A stretch of DNA of 64,000 nucleotides from Streptomyces sp. A0642 (GTDB taxonomy: Bacteria; Actinomycetota; Actinomycetes; Streptomycetales; Streptomycetaceae): assembly GCF_004795105.1 (NCBI RefSeq), contig NZ_SSBL01000028.1, positions 19,692-83,691 of the forward strand, in the 5' to 3' direction. Positions 1 through 7,260 of the stretch are shown here, piece by piece; positions within the stretch are counted from its first letter, which is position 1; each line of letters begins with the position of its first letter. A program made the translations under genes and the position numbers. The notes beneath the pieces were generated by a model. The model was not told where the DNA came from. It saw only the letters and a list, made by a program, of their open reading frames with translations, and ran no database searches.

Positions 1-399
1 GTAGCGCGAGGCCATGGTGCCGGTGACGAAGAAGACGCCGTGCGCGTCGTACTCCTTGAGCTTGTCGAGCACGCGCGGGGTCCACACCGGGTCGGGACCG
101 TCGTCGAAGGTCAGCACGATCCGGTGGTCGGGTATCCGGAGGGTCTTGGCGGGCTCGGTGGCGCTGCGCGCGTCGATGACCGGGCCGCCCTCCAGCACCT
201 GCTCGGGCACCTGGTCGGTGGCCGCCGGTGGCTGGATCCGGTGGTCGGCGAGGATTTCGCTGTGCACGTAGCCGCGCAGCATCAACATCGCGAGCAGGGC
301 AACGAGGAACAGGAACGGCAGCATGTAGCGCATGGGGAGCCTGCGCCGCCGGGTCTGCTTCTTACGGTGGTGCCTGCCCCGCGGGGCGGGGTTGGTCAT
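1..399 (-). CDS. Polysaccharide deacetylase (NodB/CE4), membrane-anchored, cut by window edge
   Basis: Only the first 133 residues are visible; the rest lies beyond the left edge. Seen: a basic N-terminus (HHRKKQTRRRR, residues 10-20), one membrane segment near 24-42, then the NodB metal-site motif TFDDGPDP at 97-104 and VFFVTG just after residue 120. CE4 enzymes remove acetyl groups from cell-wall or surface polysaccharides. In streptomycetes this anchored form often continues into a GT2 glycosyltransferase, but that part cannot be checked here. The ATG directly abuts the TAG (400-402) of the upstream gene, so the two are probably translated together. The family call is firm; substrate and full architecture are unknown. 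Confidence 0.85.
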   Translation of the reverse strand, partial: MTNPAPRGRHHRKKQTRRRRLPMRYMLPFLFLVALLAMLMLRGYVHSEILADHRIQPPAATDQVPEQVLEGGPVIDARSATEPAKTLRIPDHRIVLTFDDGPDPVWTPRVLDKLKEYDAHGVFFVTGTMASRY

Positions 400-1116
400 C
401 TAGCTGGCGCCTTCTTGCTCGTGCACAGGAGGGTCCGGAGTTCCGGTGGGTGAGGTCGCGTGGCCCGGGGGCGTCCTCGACGGATCGGCGCTCGGCATCC
501 CGGGGCCGTCCGCGACAGGTGCGGAGGGAGTCGTCGTATCGGCCGGCGTACCGCTGCTGGTGCTGGACCCGGGGGCGGCGTCCGGCGCGGACGGCGGGAC
601 GGTGGCCGGGGCGGTGGCCCCGGTACGTGTCGCCGGAGAGCTGCCGGAGCCGGTGGCGCCACTGGGAACGGCCACGTGCCGGCCGCCGGTCTGCGGGGTG
701 ACGGACGGCGTCTCGACGACCCCCGTGGCACCGGATGAGACCTGGGCGTCCGGGCTCGCCGCGGGCGTGGCGGGCGTCTGCACCTCTTCCGCCTTCTGGT
801 GCCCCTCCTGGCCGGAAAGCGGCAGGAAGGGCGCGCTGGAGTTGCCGCCGAGCAGGGCGATGACGAGCGTCACCGCGTACCCGACGAAGAGCGCGGCCAG
901 TACCCAGCCGAGACGCCGGAGCGTCTTGCTGCGGCGACCGCTCTCGTCGACGAAGACGGGACCGTCGGAGCCCTCCGGAACGCCGGGTTCCGGGAGCAGC
1001 TCGGAGAGCTGCCGTCCCAGTCCGTCGAGCTGGATGGTGACTTCGTTGGGTTCGTGGGTGTGTCCCGAACGGGCACCTTCACGCCAAGTTTCCACTGATG
1101 TACGCACTTCCCCCAC
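400..1116 (-). CDS. Single-pass membrane protein of unknown function
   Basis: I do not recognise a named family. The 238-residue protein has a hydrophilic N-terminus, one membrane segment near residues 69-90, and a long outer region (about 95-238) rich in Pro, Thr, Ser, Ala and Gly with no clear fold. It ends exactly where the deacetylase gene begins, with no spacer, suggesting a shared transcript and a joint role at the cell wall. The start is uncertain: I used the upstream GTG at 1114-1116, but a GTG at 1096-1098 sits a better distance behind a GGGGGA and is equally possible. The last two thirds may be a disordered wall-spanning spacer (inference). Confidence 0.65.
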   Translation of the reverse strand: MGEVRTSVETWREGARSGHTHEPNEVTIQLDGLGRQLSELLPEPGVPEGSDGPVFVDESGRRSKTLRRLGWVLAALFVGYAVTLVIALLGGNSSAPFLPLSGQEGHQKAEEVQTPATPAASPDAQVSSGATGVVETPSVTPQTGGRHVAVPSGATGSGSSPATRTGATAPATVPPSAPDAAPGSSTSSGTPADTTTPSAPVADGPGMPSADPSRTPPGHATSPTGTPDPPVHEQEGAS

Positions 1117-1435
1117 TCAGGATCCGGCGCGCACACCTACGTTCGTGCGTCGTCGGACCGGGGCCCCCACCTGGTCCGCGCGCCCCTCCCACCGTGCACC
1201 CGGGCCATGAATGTAGCGCACGCCGAGGCTGCTCCGACCCCTCGGTGAGGTGTTGTACATCATGAGAGATACATCCGTTTTCGAACCGTGGTGCGGGGCC
1301 TGCCCCGGGCGGGTGAGCGGCGGGAGCGCGGCGTGTGAGCGCACGCCGGTGCACACGCCCCGCACGCCCCGCACGCCGGACGCGGCCGGCCGTGCGCGGC
1401 ACGCCGGCCGGGGCTCGCGAGGACCGGACAGCAAA
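1117..1435. other. Intergenic region, promoter space of the membrane protein/deacetylase pair
   Basis: No gene seen. The region lies between the ssrA terminator and the start of the minus-strand membrane protein, so it should hold that transcript's promoter. At 1252-1274 there is an AT-richer patch with spaced TGTA and TACA half-sites (TTGTACAT then ATACATC), the only operator-like feature noticed. The rest is GC-rich sequence with short CGCCCCGCA-type repeats. Confidence 0.4.
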
Positions 1436-1474
1436 AACGAGGACCCCGCTGCCGGTGGCAGCGGGGTCCTCGTT
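1436..1474 (-). terminator. Rho-independent terminator of ssrA
   Basis: An 18-bp perfect stem (1436-1453 with 1457-1474) and a 3-nt loop. Read on the minus strand it is followed by a run of T (AAAAA at 1433-1437 on the plus strand). It lies 14 nt past the tmRNA CCA end. Confidence 0.9.
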
Positions 1475-1487
1475 CACATGGGAATTG

Positions 1488-1872
1488 TGGAGATGGCGGG
1501 AATCGAACCCGCGTCCAACGGTGCGGAACCAGGGCTTCTCCGAGTGCAGTTCGCTGCGCTTTTCTCGGCCCCGGAGGTCACGCGAACAAGCCTCCGACAG
1601 GCCCAGTCACTGTTTGATTTCCTTCCAAGCCCCGTGACCGGGCTTAGAAGTTTAGATCCCTAGTTGATGCCAGGATCCGGGTCGGGATCACCCCCGGGCT
1701 GACACTCCGCAGAGTCTTCGCTCAGCTGCTAATTAGGCAGCGAGGGCGAAGGCGGAGGAATCGCGCTTAGAAGTGGCGATTATTGTTTGCGACATATGGT
1801 TTACGAGATCATTGTCGCTTCCTCGACTCGCTTCCCCTGCTTCGACATCCGCTGTCGAAACCGATCATCCCC
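1488..1872 (-). ncRNA. ssrA: Transfer-messenger RNA (tmRNA)
   Basis: The tRNA-like ends are plain on the minus strand: 5' GGGGATGATCGGTTTCGACA at 1872 and a 3' end with the T-loop GGTTCGATTCCCGCC and terminal CCA at 1488. At about 385 nt it is the usual one-piece size for actinobacteria. tmRNA enters stalled ribosomes with SmpB, switches the ribosome to its own short frame and tags the unfinished protein for proteolysis. The gene lies directly upstream of smpB's downstream end and has its own terminator. Neighbouring smpB lies on the same strand, 164 nt away. Confidence 0.97.
1733..1777 (-). other. tmRNA proteolysis-tag reading frame
   Basis: Reading from the GCC at 1775-1777 gives ATSKRDSSAFALAA and a TAA at 1733-1735. 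The AFALAA end is the usual ClpXP/ClpAP-type degron. The resume codon was chosen because the sequence just before it (AATAATC) resembles the segment before the resume alanine in other actinobacterial tmRNAs. Starting at the earlier GCA, as in E. coli, would reach a stop after six codons. Confidence 0.75.
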
Positions 1873-1920
1873 ATGTTGATTTTTCAAGGTGGTGCCTCAC
1901 CCCGTGGGGTGCAGTGCCAT

Positions 1921-1939
1921 CGTACGTGACCAACGTACG
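1921..1939. promoter_or_regulatory. Inverted repeat upstream of ssrA
   Basis: Arms CGTACGT (1921-1927) and ACGTACG (1933-1939) around a 5-nt spacer, about 50 nt upstream of the mature tmRNA 5' end. It could be an operator or part of the ssrA promoter; no binding protein can be named. Confidence 0.35.
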
Positions 1940-2036
1940 ACGATGCCAGCGTATTCCCGCCGCACCGGCCGGCAGCCCCGGGCGAAGGCCTCCAACGCGC
2001 TCCGCCGACGGCGGTGGGCCCGGGCGCGCGGACCGC

Positions 2037-2525
2037 TCACGCGCTCCGCTGACGGCGGCGGGCCGCCGAGATCGCCCGGTTCGTCTCCCTCGTGTCCTGC
2101 TTCTCGCGCAGCGTCTGCCGCTTGTCGTACTCCTTCTTGCCCTTCGCCAGCGCGATCTCGACCTTGACCCGGCCACCGGTGAAGTACAGGGCGAGCGGCA
2201 CGATCGTGTGCCCGGTCTCCTGGGACTTCGACTCCAGCTTGTCGATCTCGGCCCGGTGCATCAGCAGCTTGCGCTTGCGCTTGGCGGAGTGGTTGGTCCA
2301 GGTCCCCTGGACGTACTCCGGGACATGGACGTTGTGCAGCCACGCCTCGCCGCCGTCGATCTGGACGAAGCCGTCCACCAGGGAGGCCCGTCCCATGCGC
2401 AGGGATTTGACCTCGGTGCCCATGAGGACGAGACCGCACTCGTAGGTGTCGAGGATGGTGTAGTCGTGGCGCGCCTTCTTGTTCTGCGCGACCATCTTGC
2501 GCCCGGTGTCTTTTTCCTTAGCCAT
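2037..2525 (-). CDS. smpB: SsrA-binding protein SmpB
   Basis: A 162-residue match to the SmpB family: conserved ARHDY, GTEVKSLR, LVDGFV, NVHVPEY and KRKRKLLMHR blocks, then a basic C-terminal tail (KGKKEYDKRQTLREK onward) that inserts into the empty mRNA channel. SmpB carries tmRNA into stalled ribosomes, which matches the ssrA gene next door. The start ATG follows an AAGG-type region close to the upstream protease stop (18 nt between genes), so smpB probably belongs to the ftsE-ftsX-protease transcript. Length is normal for actinobacteria. Confidence 0.97.
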   Translation of the reverse strand: MAKEKDTGRKMVAQNKKARHDYTILDTYECGLVLMGTEVKSLRMGRASLVDGFVQIDGGEAWLHNVHVPEYVQGTWTNHSAKRKRKLLMHRAEIDKLESKSQETGHTIVPLALYFTGGRVKVEIALAKGKKEYDKRQTLREKQDTRETNRAISAARRRQRSA

Positions 2526-2543
2526 AGTGCGGCCATTTTCGCA

Positions 2544-3731
2544 CTACGACCCACCCCCGAGGCCACTCAATACCGTCTCGGCCCGCTGCTGGGCCCGCGC
2601 GCTCACCTCGAGGTCGGGGGTGATGCCCCGGCCGTCGACGCTCCGGCCCGCCGGAGTGCGGTAGTGCCCCACGGTCAGCTCGGCCACGGAACCGCCCGCG
2701 AGCCTGCTCGGCATCTGGACGGATCCCTTGCCGAAGGTGCGTGAACCGACGGTGACCGCCCGGCCCCGGTCCTGCAGGGCGCCGGTGAGGAGCTCAGCCG
2801 CGCTCATGGTGCCCCCGTCGATGAGGACGACGACGGGGCGCTCGGTGTCGCCCCCGGCCTCGGCGTACAGCGCGCGCTGCTCCCCGTGCACGTCGTACGT
2901 GGCGACCAGGCCGCCGTCCAGGAACGCGGAGGCGGCGGTGACGGCCTCGGTGACCAGTCCCCCGGAGTTGCCGCGCAGGTCCAGCAGGACGCCGGCGCCC
3001 GCGGGCGCCCCGTCGACCGCGTCGCGCACGGCGGCGCCCGATCCCCTGGTGAACGAGTCGACCTGGATCAGCACAGCTGCGGAGGAATCGGAACGGTGCG
3101 GTCCGAGCCGCCGCACGGAGACGGCCTCGGTGGCCAGGCGCGCCCGCCGCAGCGTCTCGGTCCGGGTGACGGAGCCCCGCTGGACGCCCAGCACCACGGT
3201 GGTACCGGCGGCGGCGCCGGTGCGGTCACCGCGCAGCAGCGCCACCACGTCGGAGACCGGGCGCCGGTCGACCCGCCGGCCGTCGATGGTGCGCAACAGA
3301 TCGCCGGCGCGGATCCCCGCCCGCCCGGCGGGGCTTCCCGGCTGGACCCGGGTGACGGTGACCAGCCCGTCCGCGGACCGTCTGGCGGCGATCCCGACGC
3401 CCGTGTACGAGCCGTCGAGGGCCTGCTCGAACTCCTGGTACTCCCGCTCGTCGTAGACCGCGCCCCAGCGGTCCCCGCTGCGGCTGACGGCCTCCTCGGC
3501 CGCCTCCGTACCGGACTTGCCGTCGGCCACGGCCTCGGCGGCGGCGTCGGCCACCGCATCGCGGTCGGCGGCGGAGGCGACGGACCGGGTCTCTATCTCG
3601 GTGCTCCGCCCCTCCCCGTACGGCAGCGCGCCGATGGCGGCGGCCGTGGCGAGGACACTCGCGAAGACCAATGTCAGGGCCGCCCCGCGGCGGACGCCGC
3701 GGGGCCCGAAACGGTTCTCAGGGCCCGGCAT
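2544..3731 (-). CDS. S41 family carboxy-terminal processing protease (CtpA-like)
   Basis: From the ATG at 3729-3731 (chosen because a signal-type hydrophobic segment then begins near residue 14) the protein has 395 residues. Order: membrane/signal segment 14-36, an alanine-rich helix region, a PDZ domain around 105-190 (PGSPAGRAGIRAGDLL), and the S41 core with LRGNSGG at 252-258, catalytic Ser310 in GGTMSAAE and Lys335 in RTFGKGSVQ. These extracytoplasmic Ser/Lys proteases trim or degrade C-termini of envelope proteins. It sits between ftsX and smpB on one strand. A link with FtsEX-controlled wall hydrolysis is likely from position only. Confidence 0.93.
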   Translation of the reverse strand: MPGPENRFGPRGVRRGAALTLVFASVLATAAAIGALPYGEGRSTEIETRSVASAADRDAVADAAAEAVADGKSGTEAAEEAVSRSGDRWGAVYDEREYQEFEQALDGSYTGVGIAARRSADGLVTVTRVQPGSPAGRAGIRAGDLLRTIDGRRVDRRPVSDVVALLRGDRTGAAAGTTVVLGVQRGSVTRTETLRRARLATEAVSVRRLGPHRSDSSAAVLIQVDSFTRGSGAAVRDAVDGAPAGAGVLLDLRGNSGGLVTEAVTAASAFLDGGLVATYDVHGEQRALYAEAGGDTERPVVVLIDGGTMSAAELLTGALQDRGRAVTVGSRTFGKGSVQMPSRLAGGSVAELTVGHYRTPAGRSVDGRGITPDLEVSARAQQRAETVLSGLGGGS

Positions 3732-3799
3732 GGCGCCGAGTCTAGGACAACGCCCCGACGGCGCACGGCCCGTTGGCCGCGCGCCCCACGGGGCGCATG

Positions 3800-4717
3800 T
3801 CACACCTTGAGGTACTTGCGGAGCGCGAAGAGAGCGGCAACCGCGGGCATCAGCAGGCCGATCGCCAGGACCAGCGGGAGCTTGGTGAGCACGGCCTCCC
3901 AGCCGATGAAGTCGATCAGGTTCAGCTTGTCCTGGAGGGCGAGTCCGCCGTCGATCAGGAAGTAGCGCCCGGCCAGCAGCATCACGCAGGCCAGTACGCC
4001 GCCGATCAGGCCGGCGAACGCGGCCTCCATGATGAAGGGCATCTGGATGTAGAAGCCCGAGGCGCCGACGAGCCGCATGATGCCCGTCTCGCGCCTCCGG
4101 CTGAACGCGGACACCCTGACCGTGTTCACGATCAGCATCAGGGCGATGACGAGCATCAGCGCCATCACGAAGAGCGCGGCGACGTTCATGCCGTTCATCA
4201 GCCCGAAGAGGTTGTCCAGGATGCTTCTCTGGTCCTGGACGGACTGCACCCCGTCACGCCCGGCGAAGGCCGTGGCGACGACCTTGTACTTCGTGGGGTC
4301 GTGCAGCTTCACCCGGTAGGACTCCGGCATCTGGTCGGGCGTGATGTTGCCCGCCATCGGGGAGTCGCCGAACTCCTCCTGGTAGTGCTTGTACGCCTGG
4401 TCGGACGACTCGTAGATCACCGTGTCGACGACGTCCATCTTCTTGAGATCGGCCAGGATCTCCTTCTTCTGCGGCTCGGTGACCGCACCCTTGGCGCACT
4501 GGACCACCGTCTCCGCGTCACCCTTGCCGCAGAGGTAGATGGAGACGTTGACCTTGTCGTACCAGTAGTCCTTCATCGTGCTGACCTGCTCGCGCATGAG
4601 CAGCGCGCCACCGAACAGGGCGAGCGAGAGGGCGACGGAGACGACGACGGCGAAGGTCATCGTGAGGTTGCGACGGAGGCCGACGCCGATCTCCGACAGG
4701 ACGAACTGGGCGCGCAT
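3800..4717 (-). CDS. ftsX: Cell division ABC permease-like protein FtsX
   Basis: 305 residues: cytoplasmic N-terminus, first membrane segment near 20-43, an external domain (about 45-190) with two cysteines (YLCGKGDAE and VVQCAKG), then three more membrane segments, the FtsX pattern. FtsX does not move a solute; with FtsE it transmits ATP hydrolysis across the membrane to activate peptidoglycan hydrolases. The ATG is preceded by AAAGGA eight nt upstream. The gene starts 23 nt after the ftsE stop. Confidence 0.97.
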   Translation of the reverse strand: MRAQFVLSEIGVGLRRNLTMTFAVVVSVALSLALFGGALLMREQVSTMKDYWYDKVNVSIYLCGKGDAETVVQCAKGAVTEPQKKEILADLKKMDVVDTVIYESSDQAYKHYQEEFGDSPMAGNITPDQMPESYRVKLHDPTKYKVVATAFAGRDGVQSVQDQRSILDNLFGLMNGMNVAALFVMALMLVIALMLIVNTVRVSAFSRRRETGIMRLVGASGFYIQMPFIMEAAFAGLIGGVLACVMLLAGRYFLIDGGLALQDKLNLIDFIGWEAVLTKLPLVLAIGLLMPAVAALFALRKYLKV

Positions 4718-4740
4718 GGCGTCCTTTCAGTGCTGGGTGC

Positions 4741-5430
4741 TCAGTGCTGGTAGCCGTAGACGCCGCGCGCCTGGTCGCGTACGAGACGGCCCTGCTCGAG
4801 CTCGATGACGCGTTTGCGCATCTGGTCGACGATGTTCTGGTCGTGGGTCGCCATGATCACGGTGGTCCCGGTCCGGTTGATCCGGTCCAGCAGCTTCATG
4901 ATCCCGACCGAGGTCTGGGGGTCGAGGTTGCCGGTCGGCTCGTCCGCGATCAGCAGCATGGGCCGGTTGACGAAGGCCCGCGCGATCGCCACGCGCTGCT
5001 GCTCACCACCGGAGAGCTCGCCGGGCATCCGGTCCTCCTTGCCGCCGAGACCGACGAGGTCGAGGACCTGCGGGACCGCCTTGCGGATCTCGCCGCGCGG
5101 CTTGCCGATCACTTCCTGCGCGAACGCCACGTTCTCCGCGACGGTCTTGTTGGGAAGGAGGCGGAAGTCCTGGAACACCGTGCCCAGCTGGCGGCGCATG
5201 TGCGGCACCTTCCAGTTGGACATGCGCGCGAGGTCCTTGCCGAGGACGTGGACCATGCCCTGGCTGGCGCGCTCCTCGCGGAGGATGAGACGCATGAAGG
5301 TGGACTTGCCGGAGCCGGAGGAGCCCACCAGGAAGACGAACTCGCCCTTCTCGATATCGAGAGACACATCCCGTAGAGCGGGACGGCTCTGCTTCGGGTA
5401 GGTCTTGGAGACGTTGTCGAATCGGATCAC
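4741..5430 (-). CDS. ftsE: Cell division ATP-binding protein FtsE
   Basis: 229 residues with all ABC ATPase motifs: Walker A GSSGSGKS at 37-44, Q-loop in TVFQDFR, signature LSGGEQQRVAIARA, Walker B LLIADEPTGNLD and the H-loop in MATHDQ. Length and sequence are typical FtsE. It pairs with FtsX, encoded 23 nt downstream, at the division septum. It is the first gene of the ftsE-ftsX-protease-smpB set. The usual prfB neighbour is here separated by about 3 kb of other genes. Confidence 0.97.
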   Translation of the reverse strand: MIRFDNVSKTYPKQSRPALRDVSLDIEKGEFVFLVGSSGSGKSTFMRLILREERASQGMVHVLGKDLARMSNWKVPHMRRQLGTVFQDFRLLPNKTVAENVAFAQEVIGKPRGEIRKAVPQVLDLVGLGGKEDRMPGELSGGEQQRVAIARAFVNRPMLLIADEPTGNLDPQTSVGIMKLLDRINRTGTTVIMATHDQNIVDQMRKRVIELEQGRLVRDQARGVYGYQH

Positions 5431-5485
5431 GGATGCACCACGGTCGGCCGGGAGTAGGTGAGCGTGACCATACGCGAACCGGGCT

Positions 5486-5507
5486 CACGCGTGCAGGCAC
5501 GCGTGCC
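5486..5507. promoter_or_regulatory. Twin CACGCGTG palindromes upstream of ftsE
   Basis: Two identical 8-bp palindromes, CACGCGTG, at 5486-5493 and 5498-5505, four bases apart, about 55 nt upstream of the ftsE start. They can pair with each other as a hairpin or serve as paired half-sites for a regulator. The region 5431-5699 otherwise holds no gene that I can support. Confidence 0.3.
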
Positions 5508-5699
5508 GGGATGGGTGATTTACGGTGAAACGGCAGCGGCTCGGACGCGCACCGAACGGGGACGGACCGGGACGTATCCGGCGGGCCGTGCCGAATCCCG
5601 CGCGAGCTGGCACAGTGGTAGGGGGAACGGTTGCGTTTCCCTGAGCGTTGTGCGGAGAGACAGCTTGTGCGGCTCCGCCGCGCGGGAGGAGGAAAGCGC

Positions 5700-5903
5700 A
5701 TGACCTATGACCGACTGGTGTGCGCGAACTGCGCGGCGCCCGTGAACGAGGGGCGCTGCCCCGTATGCCGGGCCAGCCGCGCGCGACTGGAGCAGCAGGA
5801 ACAGGAGCAGGGCCCCTTCGCGGGGCTCAGCCCGGCGATGCTGGTGGCCCTGATGGTGGTGCTGCTGGCCGCGCTGGCCCTGCTGGCGCACCAGACGGTG
5901 TAG
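5700..5903 (+). CDS. Small zinc-ribbon, single-pass membrane protein
   Basis: 67 residues. The ATG at 5700 follows a very strong GGAGGAGGAAA. The N-terminus carries CANC and CPVC pairs (residues about 8-21), a zinc-ribbon pattern, then a short charged helix rich in Gln/Glu and a C-terminal membrane segment (LSPAMLVALMVVLLAALALL). Function unknown; such proteins are short membrane-tethered metal-binding adaptors. It is the only plus-strand gene between ftsE and the surface protein and ends 30 nt before a strong terminator hairpin. Confidence 0.8.
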   Translation: MTYDRLVCANCAAPVNEGRCPVCRASRARLEQQEQEQGPFAGLSPAMLVALMVVLLAALALLAHQTV

Positions 5904-5932
5904 CCGGCCCTCCTCGTACGCCTTACGCGGAG

Positions 5933-5984
5933 ACGCGGACAGGGGCCCCGGACGCCGATCGGCGTCCGGGGCCCCTGTCCGCGT
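5933..5984. terminator. Bidirectional hairpin terminator
   Basis: A perfect 24-bp stem (5933-5956 with 5961-5984) around GATC, without a T-run, between the ends of two convergent genes (5903 plus, 6008 minus). Long GC stems without a U-tract are common streptomycete terminators. Confidence 0.85.
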
Positions 5985-6007
5985 ACGTGGATGTACCGCT
6001 GCTGCCG

Positions 6008-6847
6008 TCAGGCGGCGGTGCGGCCGTTCACCAGGCGCGGGAGGATCCGGAAGCCGATGCCTCCGGCGATCATCGTCGCGGCGCCGACCAGCAGGAACGT
6101 GGTCTCGGCGGCACCGGTCTCGGCGAGCTCGTCCTTGCCCTTGCCCTGCTCGACCGGCTGGTTGCCGAGCGAGTCGGTGTCGGTGTTGTCCGAGTCGACG
6201 CACTCGGCGCCGTCGAGGGAGACGGTGCAGGTGCCGGTGTCGCCGGTGGAACCGCCGTTCGTCGCGGAACCGGTGGTCCCGTCGCCGCCACCAGCAGCGT
6301 TACCGCCACCACCGGCAGTGTTACCGCCGCCACCAGCGGCCGCGTCACCACCACCGGCAGCCGCGTCACCACCACCAGCGGCCGCATCGCCACCACCGGC
6401 AGCCGCGTCACCACCACCAGCGGCCGCATCGCCACCACCGGCAGCCGCGTCACCACCACCAGCGGCCGCGTCACCACCACCGGCAGCCGCGTCACCACCA
6501 CCAGCGGCCGCGTCACCACCACCGGCAGCCGCGTCACCACCACCAGCGGCCGCGTCACCACCACCGGCAGCCGCATCGCCACCACCAGCGGCCGCATCGC
6601 CACCACCGGCAGCCGCATCGCCACCACCAGCGGCCGCATCGCCGCCACCAGCAGCCGCGTCACCGTCATCAGTAGTGATGCCGACGTTCAAACCGTCCTC
6701 GTTGGCCTCGGCGTTGACACCGATTCCGGCAACATCGACGCCGATGCCGACGGCCTGCGCCGCGCCCGCGACGGTCAGCGAGGCGCCCGCGGCAATGACC
6801 GCGCCCGCGGCTATCCGCGCGACGCGGACTCGCGTCTTCTTCGTCAT
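6008..6847 (-). CDS. Sortase-anchored surface protein with DAAAGGG repeats
   Basis: 279 residues: signal peptide (basic MTKKTRVRVAR, hydrophobic core, ending near AGAAQA), a short domain, 16 perfect DAAAGGG heptads, a Gly/Asn-rich stretch, a small region with two Cys (TGTCTVSLDGAECVD) and a C-terminal sorting signal: LAETG at 241-245, a membrane segment and a basic tail (RLVNGRTAA). LAxTG is the form cut by class E sortases, so the product is probably fixed to peptidoglycan with the repeats as a flexible stalk (inference). The two cysteines may form a disulfide. No sortase gene lies in the window. The ATG follows GGGGGTAG. Confidence 0.88.
   Translation of the reverse strand: MTKKTRVRVARIAAGAVIAAGASLTVAGAAQAVGIGVDVAGIGVNAEANEDGLNVGITTDDGDAAAGGGDAAAGGGDAAAGGGDAAAGGGDAAAGGGDAAAGGGDAAAGGGDAAAGGGDAAAGGGDAAAGGGDAAAGGGDAAAGGGDAAAGGGDAAAGGGDAAAGGGDAAAGGGGNTAGGGGNAAGGGDGTTGSATNGGSTGDTGTCTVSLDGAECVDSDNTDTDSLGNQPVEQGKGKDELAETGAAETTFLLVGAATMIAGGIGFRILPRLVNGRTAA
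6326..6661 (-). repeat. 16 x 21-bp tandem repeat inside the surface-protein gene
   Basis: Sixteen 21-bp units, each encoding DAAAGGG. Two spelling variants (GGCAGCC and AGCGGCC cores on the plus strand) alternate almost without exception, giving a 42-bp higher-order period and pointing to past expansion in pairs. The protein repeat is exact although the DNA is not, so the protein sequence appears selected. Confidence 0.95.
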
Positions 6848-7260
6848 GTGCTGCTACCCCCAGTAGCTGTTCTCGTCAATGGAGCAGCCATATGCGGGGC
6901 ATGGCCCGGCGGGGTTTGCTCCGAACGTCGGCCCACGTCGTGCCGTGGCCATACCGCCCGCCCCCGATCACACCCGTCCCAGACATACGCATGCTGCCCC
7001 AGCACCCTGTCCAGAGTTAAGGACTACGTCAAGGCCGTTCTGCGCAATGTGCACCTCTTTGGGCAGAGTTGACCCTCATTCAGCGCCACGACTGTGACGC
7101 ACTCAGCACGCCATCCACGCAACTCGCCGCGCCAACTCCCCTTGGGGCGAAGCCGGTTTCGGACCCCCGCCCGACTCCCTGCGGCCATGTCCGGTTCATC
7201 CGCAAGGATCATGATGCGGGCGTCCGACCGAACCGTCTCGTCCCGAACCCCGGTGAACCC
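6848..7260. other. Divergent intergenic region, two promoters expected
   Basis: 412 bp between the minus-strand surface protein and the plus-strand phosphatase; no gene supported. It should hold both promoters. AT-richer patches occur near 6848-6895 and 7010-7080. A direct repeat resembling a PHO box is listed separately. Confidence 0.5.
7183..7204 (+). promoter_or_regulatory. Candidate PHO box (PhoP site)
   Basis: Two adjoining 11-mers, GGCCATGTCCG (7183-7193) and GTTCATCCGCA (7194-7204). The second fits the streptomycete PhoP repeat G-T-T-C-A-Y-Y-Y-R-S-G at ten of eleven positions, the first at about eight. They end 56 nt before the phosphatase start. Phosphate control would make sense for a secreted phosphatase; the match was made by eye. 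Confidence 0.35.

Noticed and set aside
6326..6661. CRISPR-like regular repeats
   Set aside because: The 21-bp units have no unique spacers, lie in frame inside a gene and encode a heptapeptide repeat.
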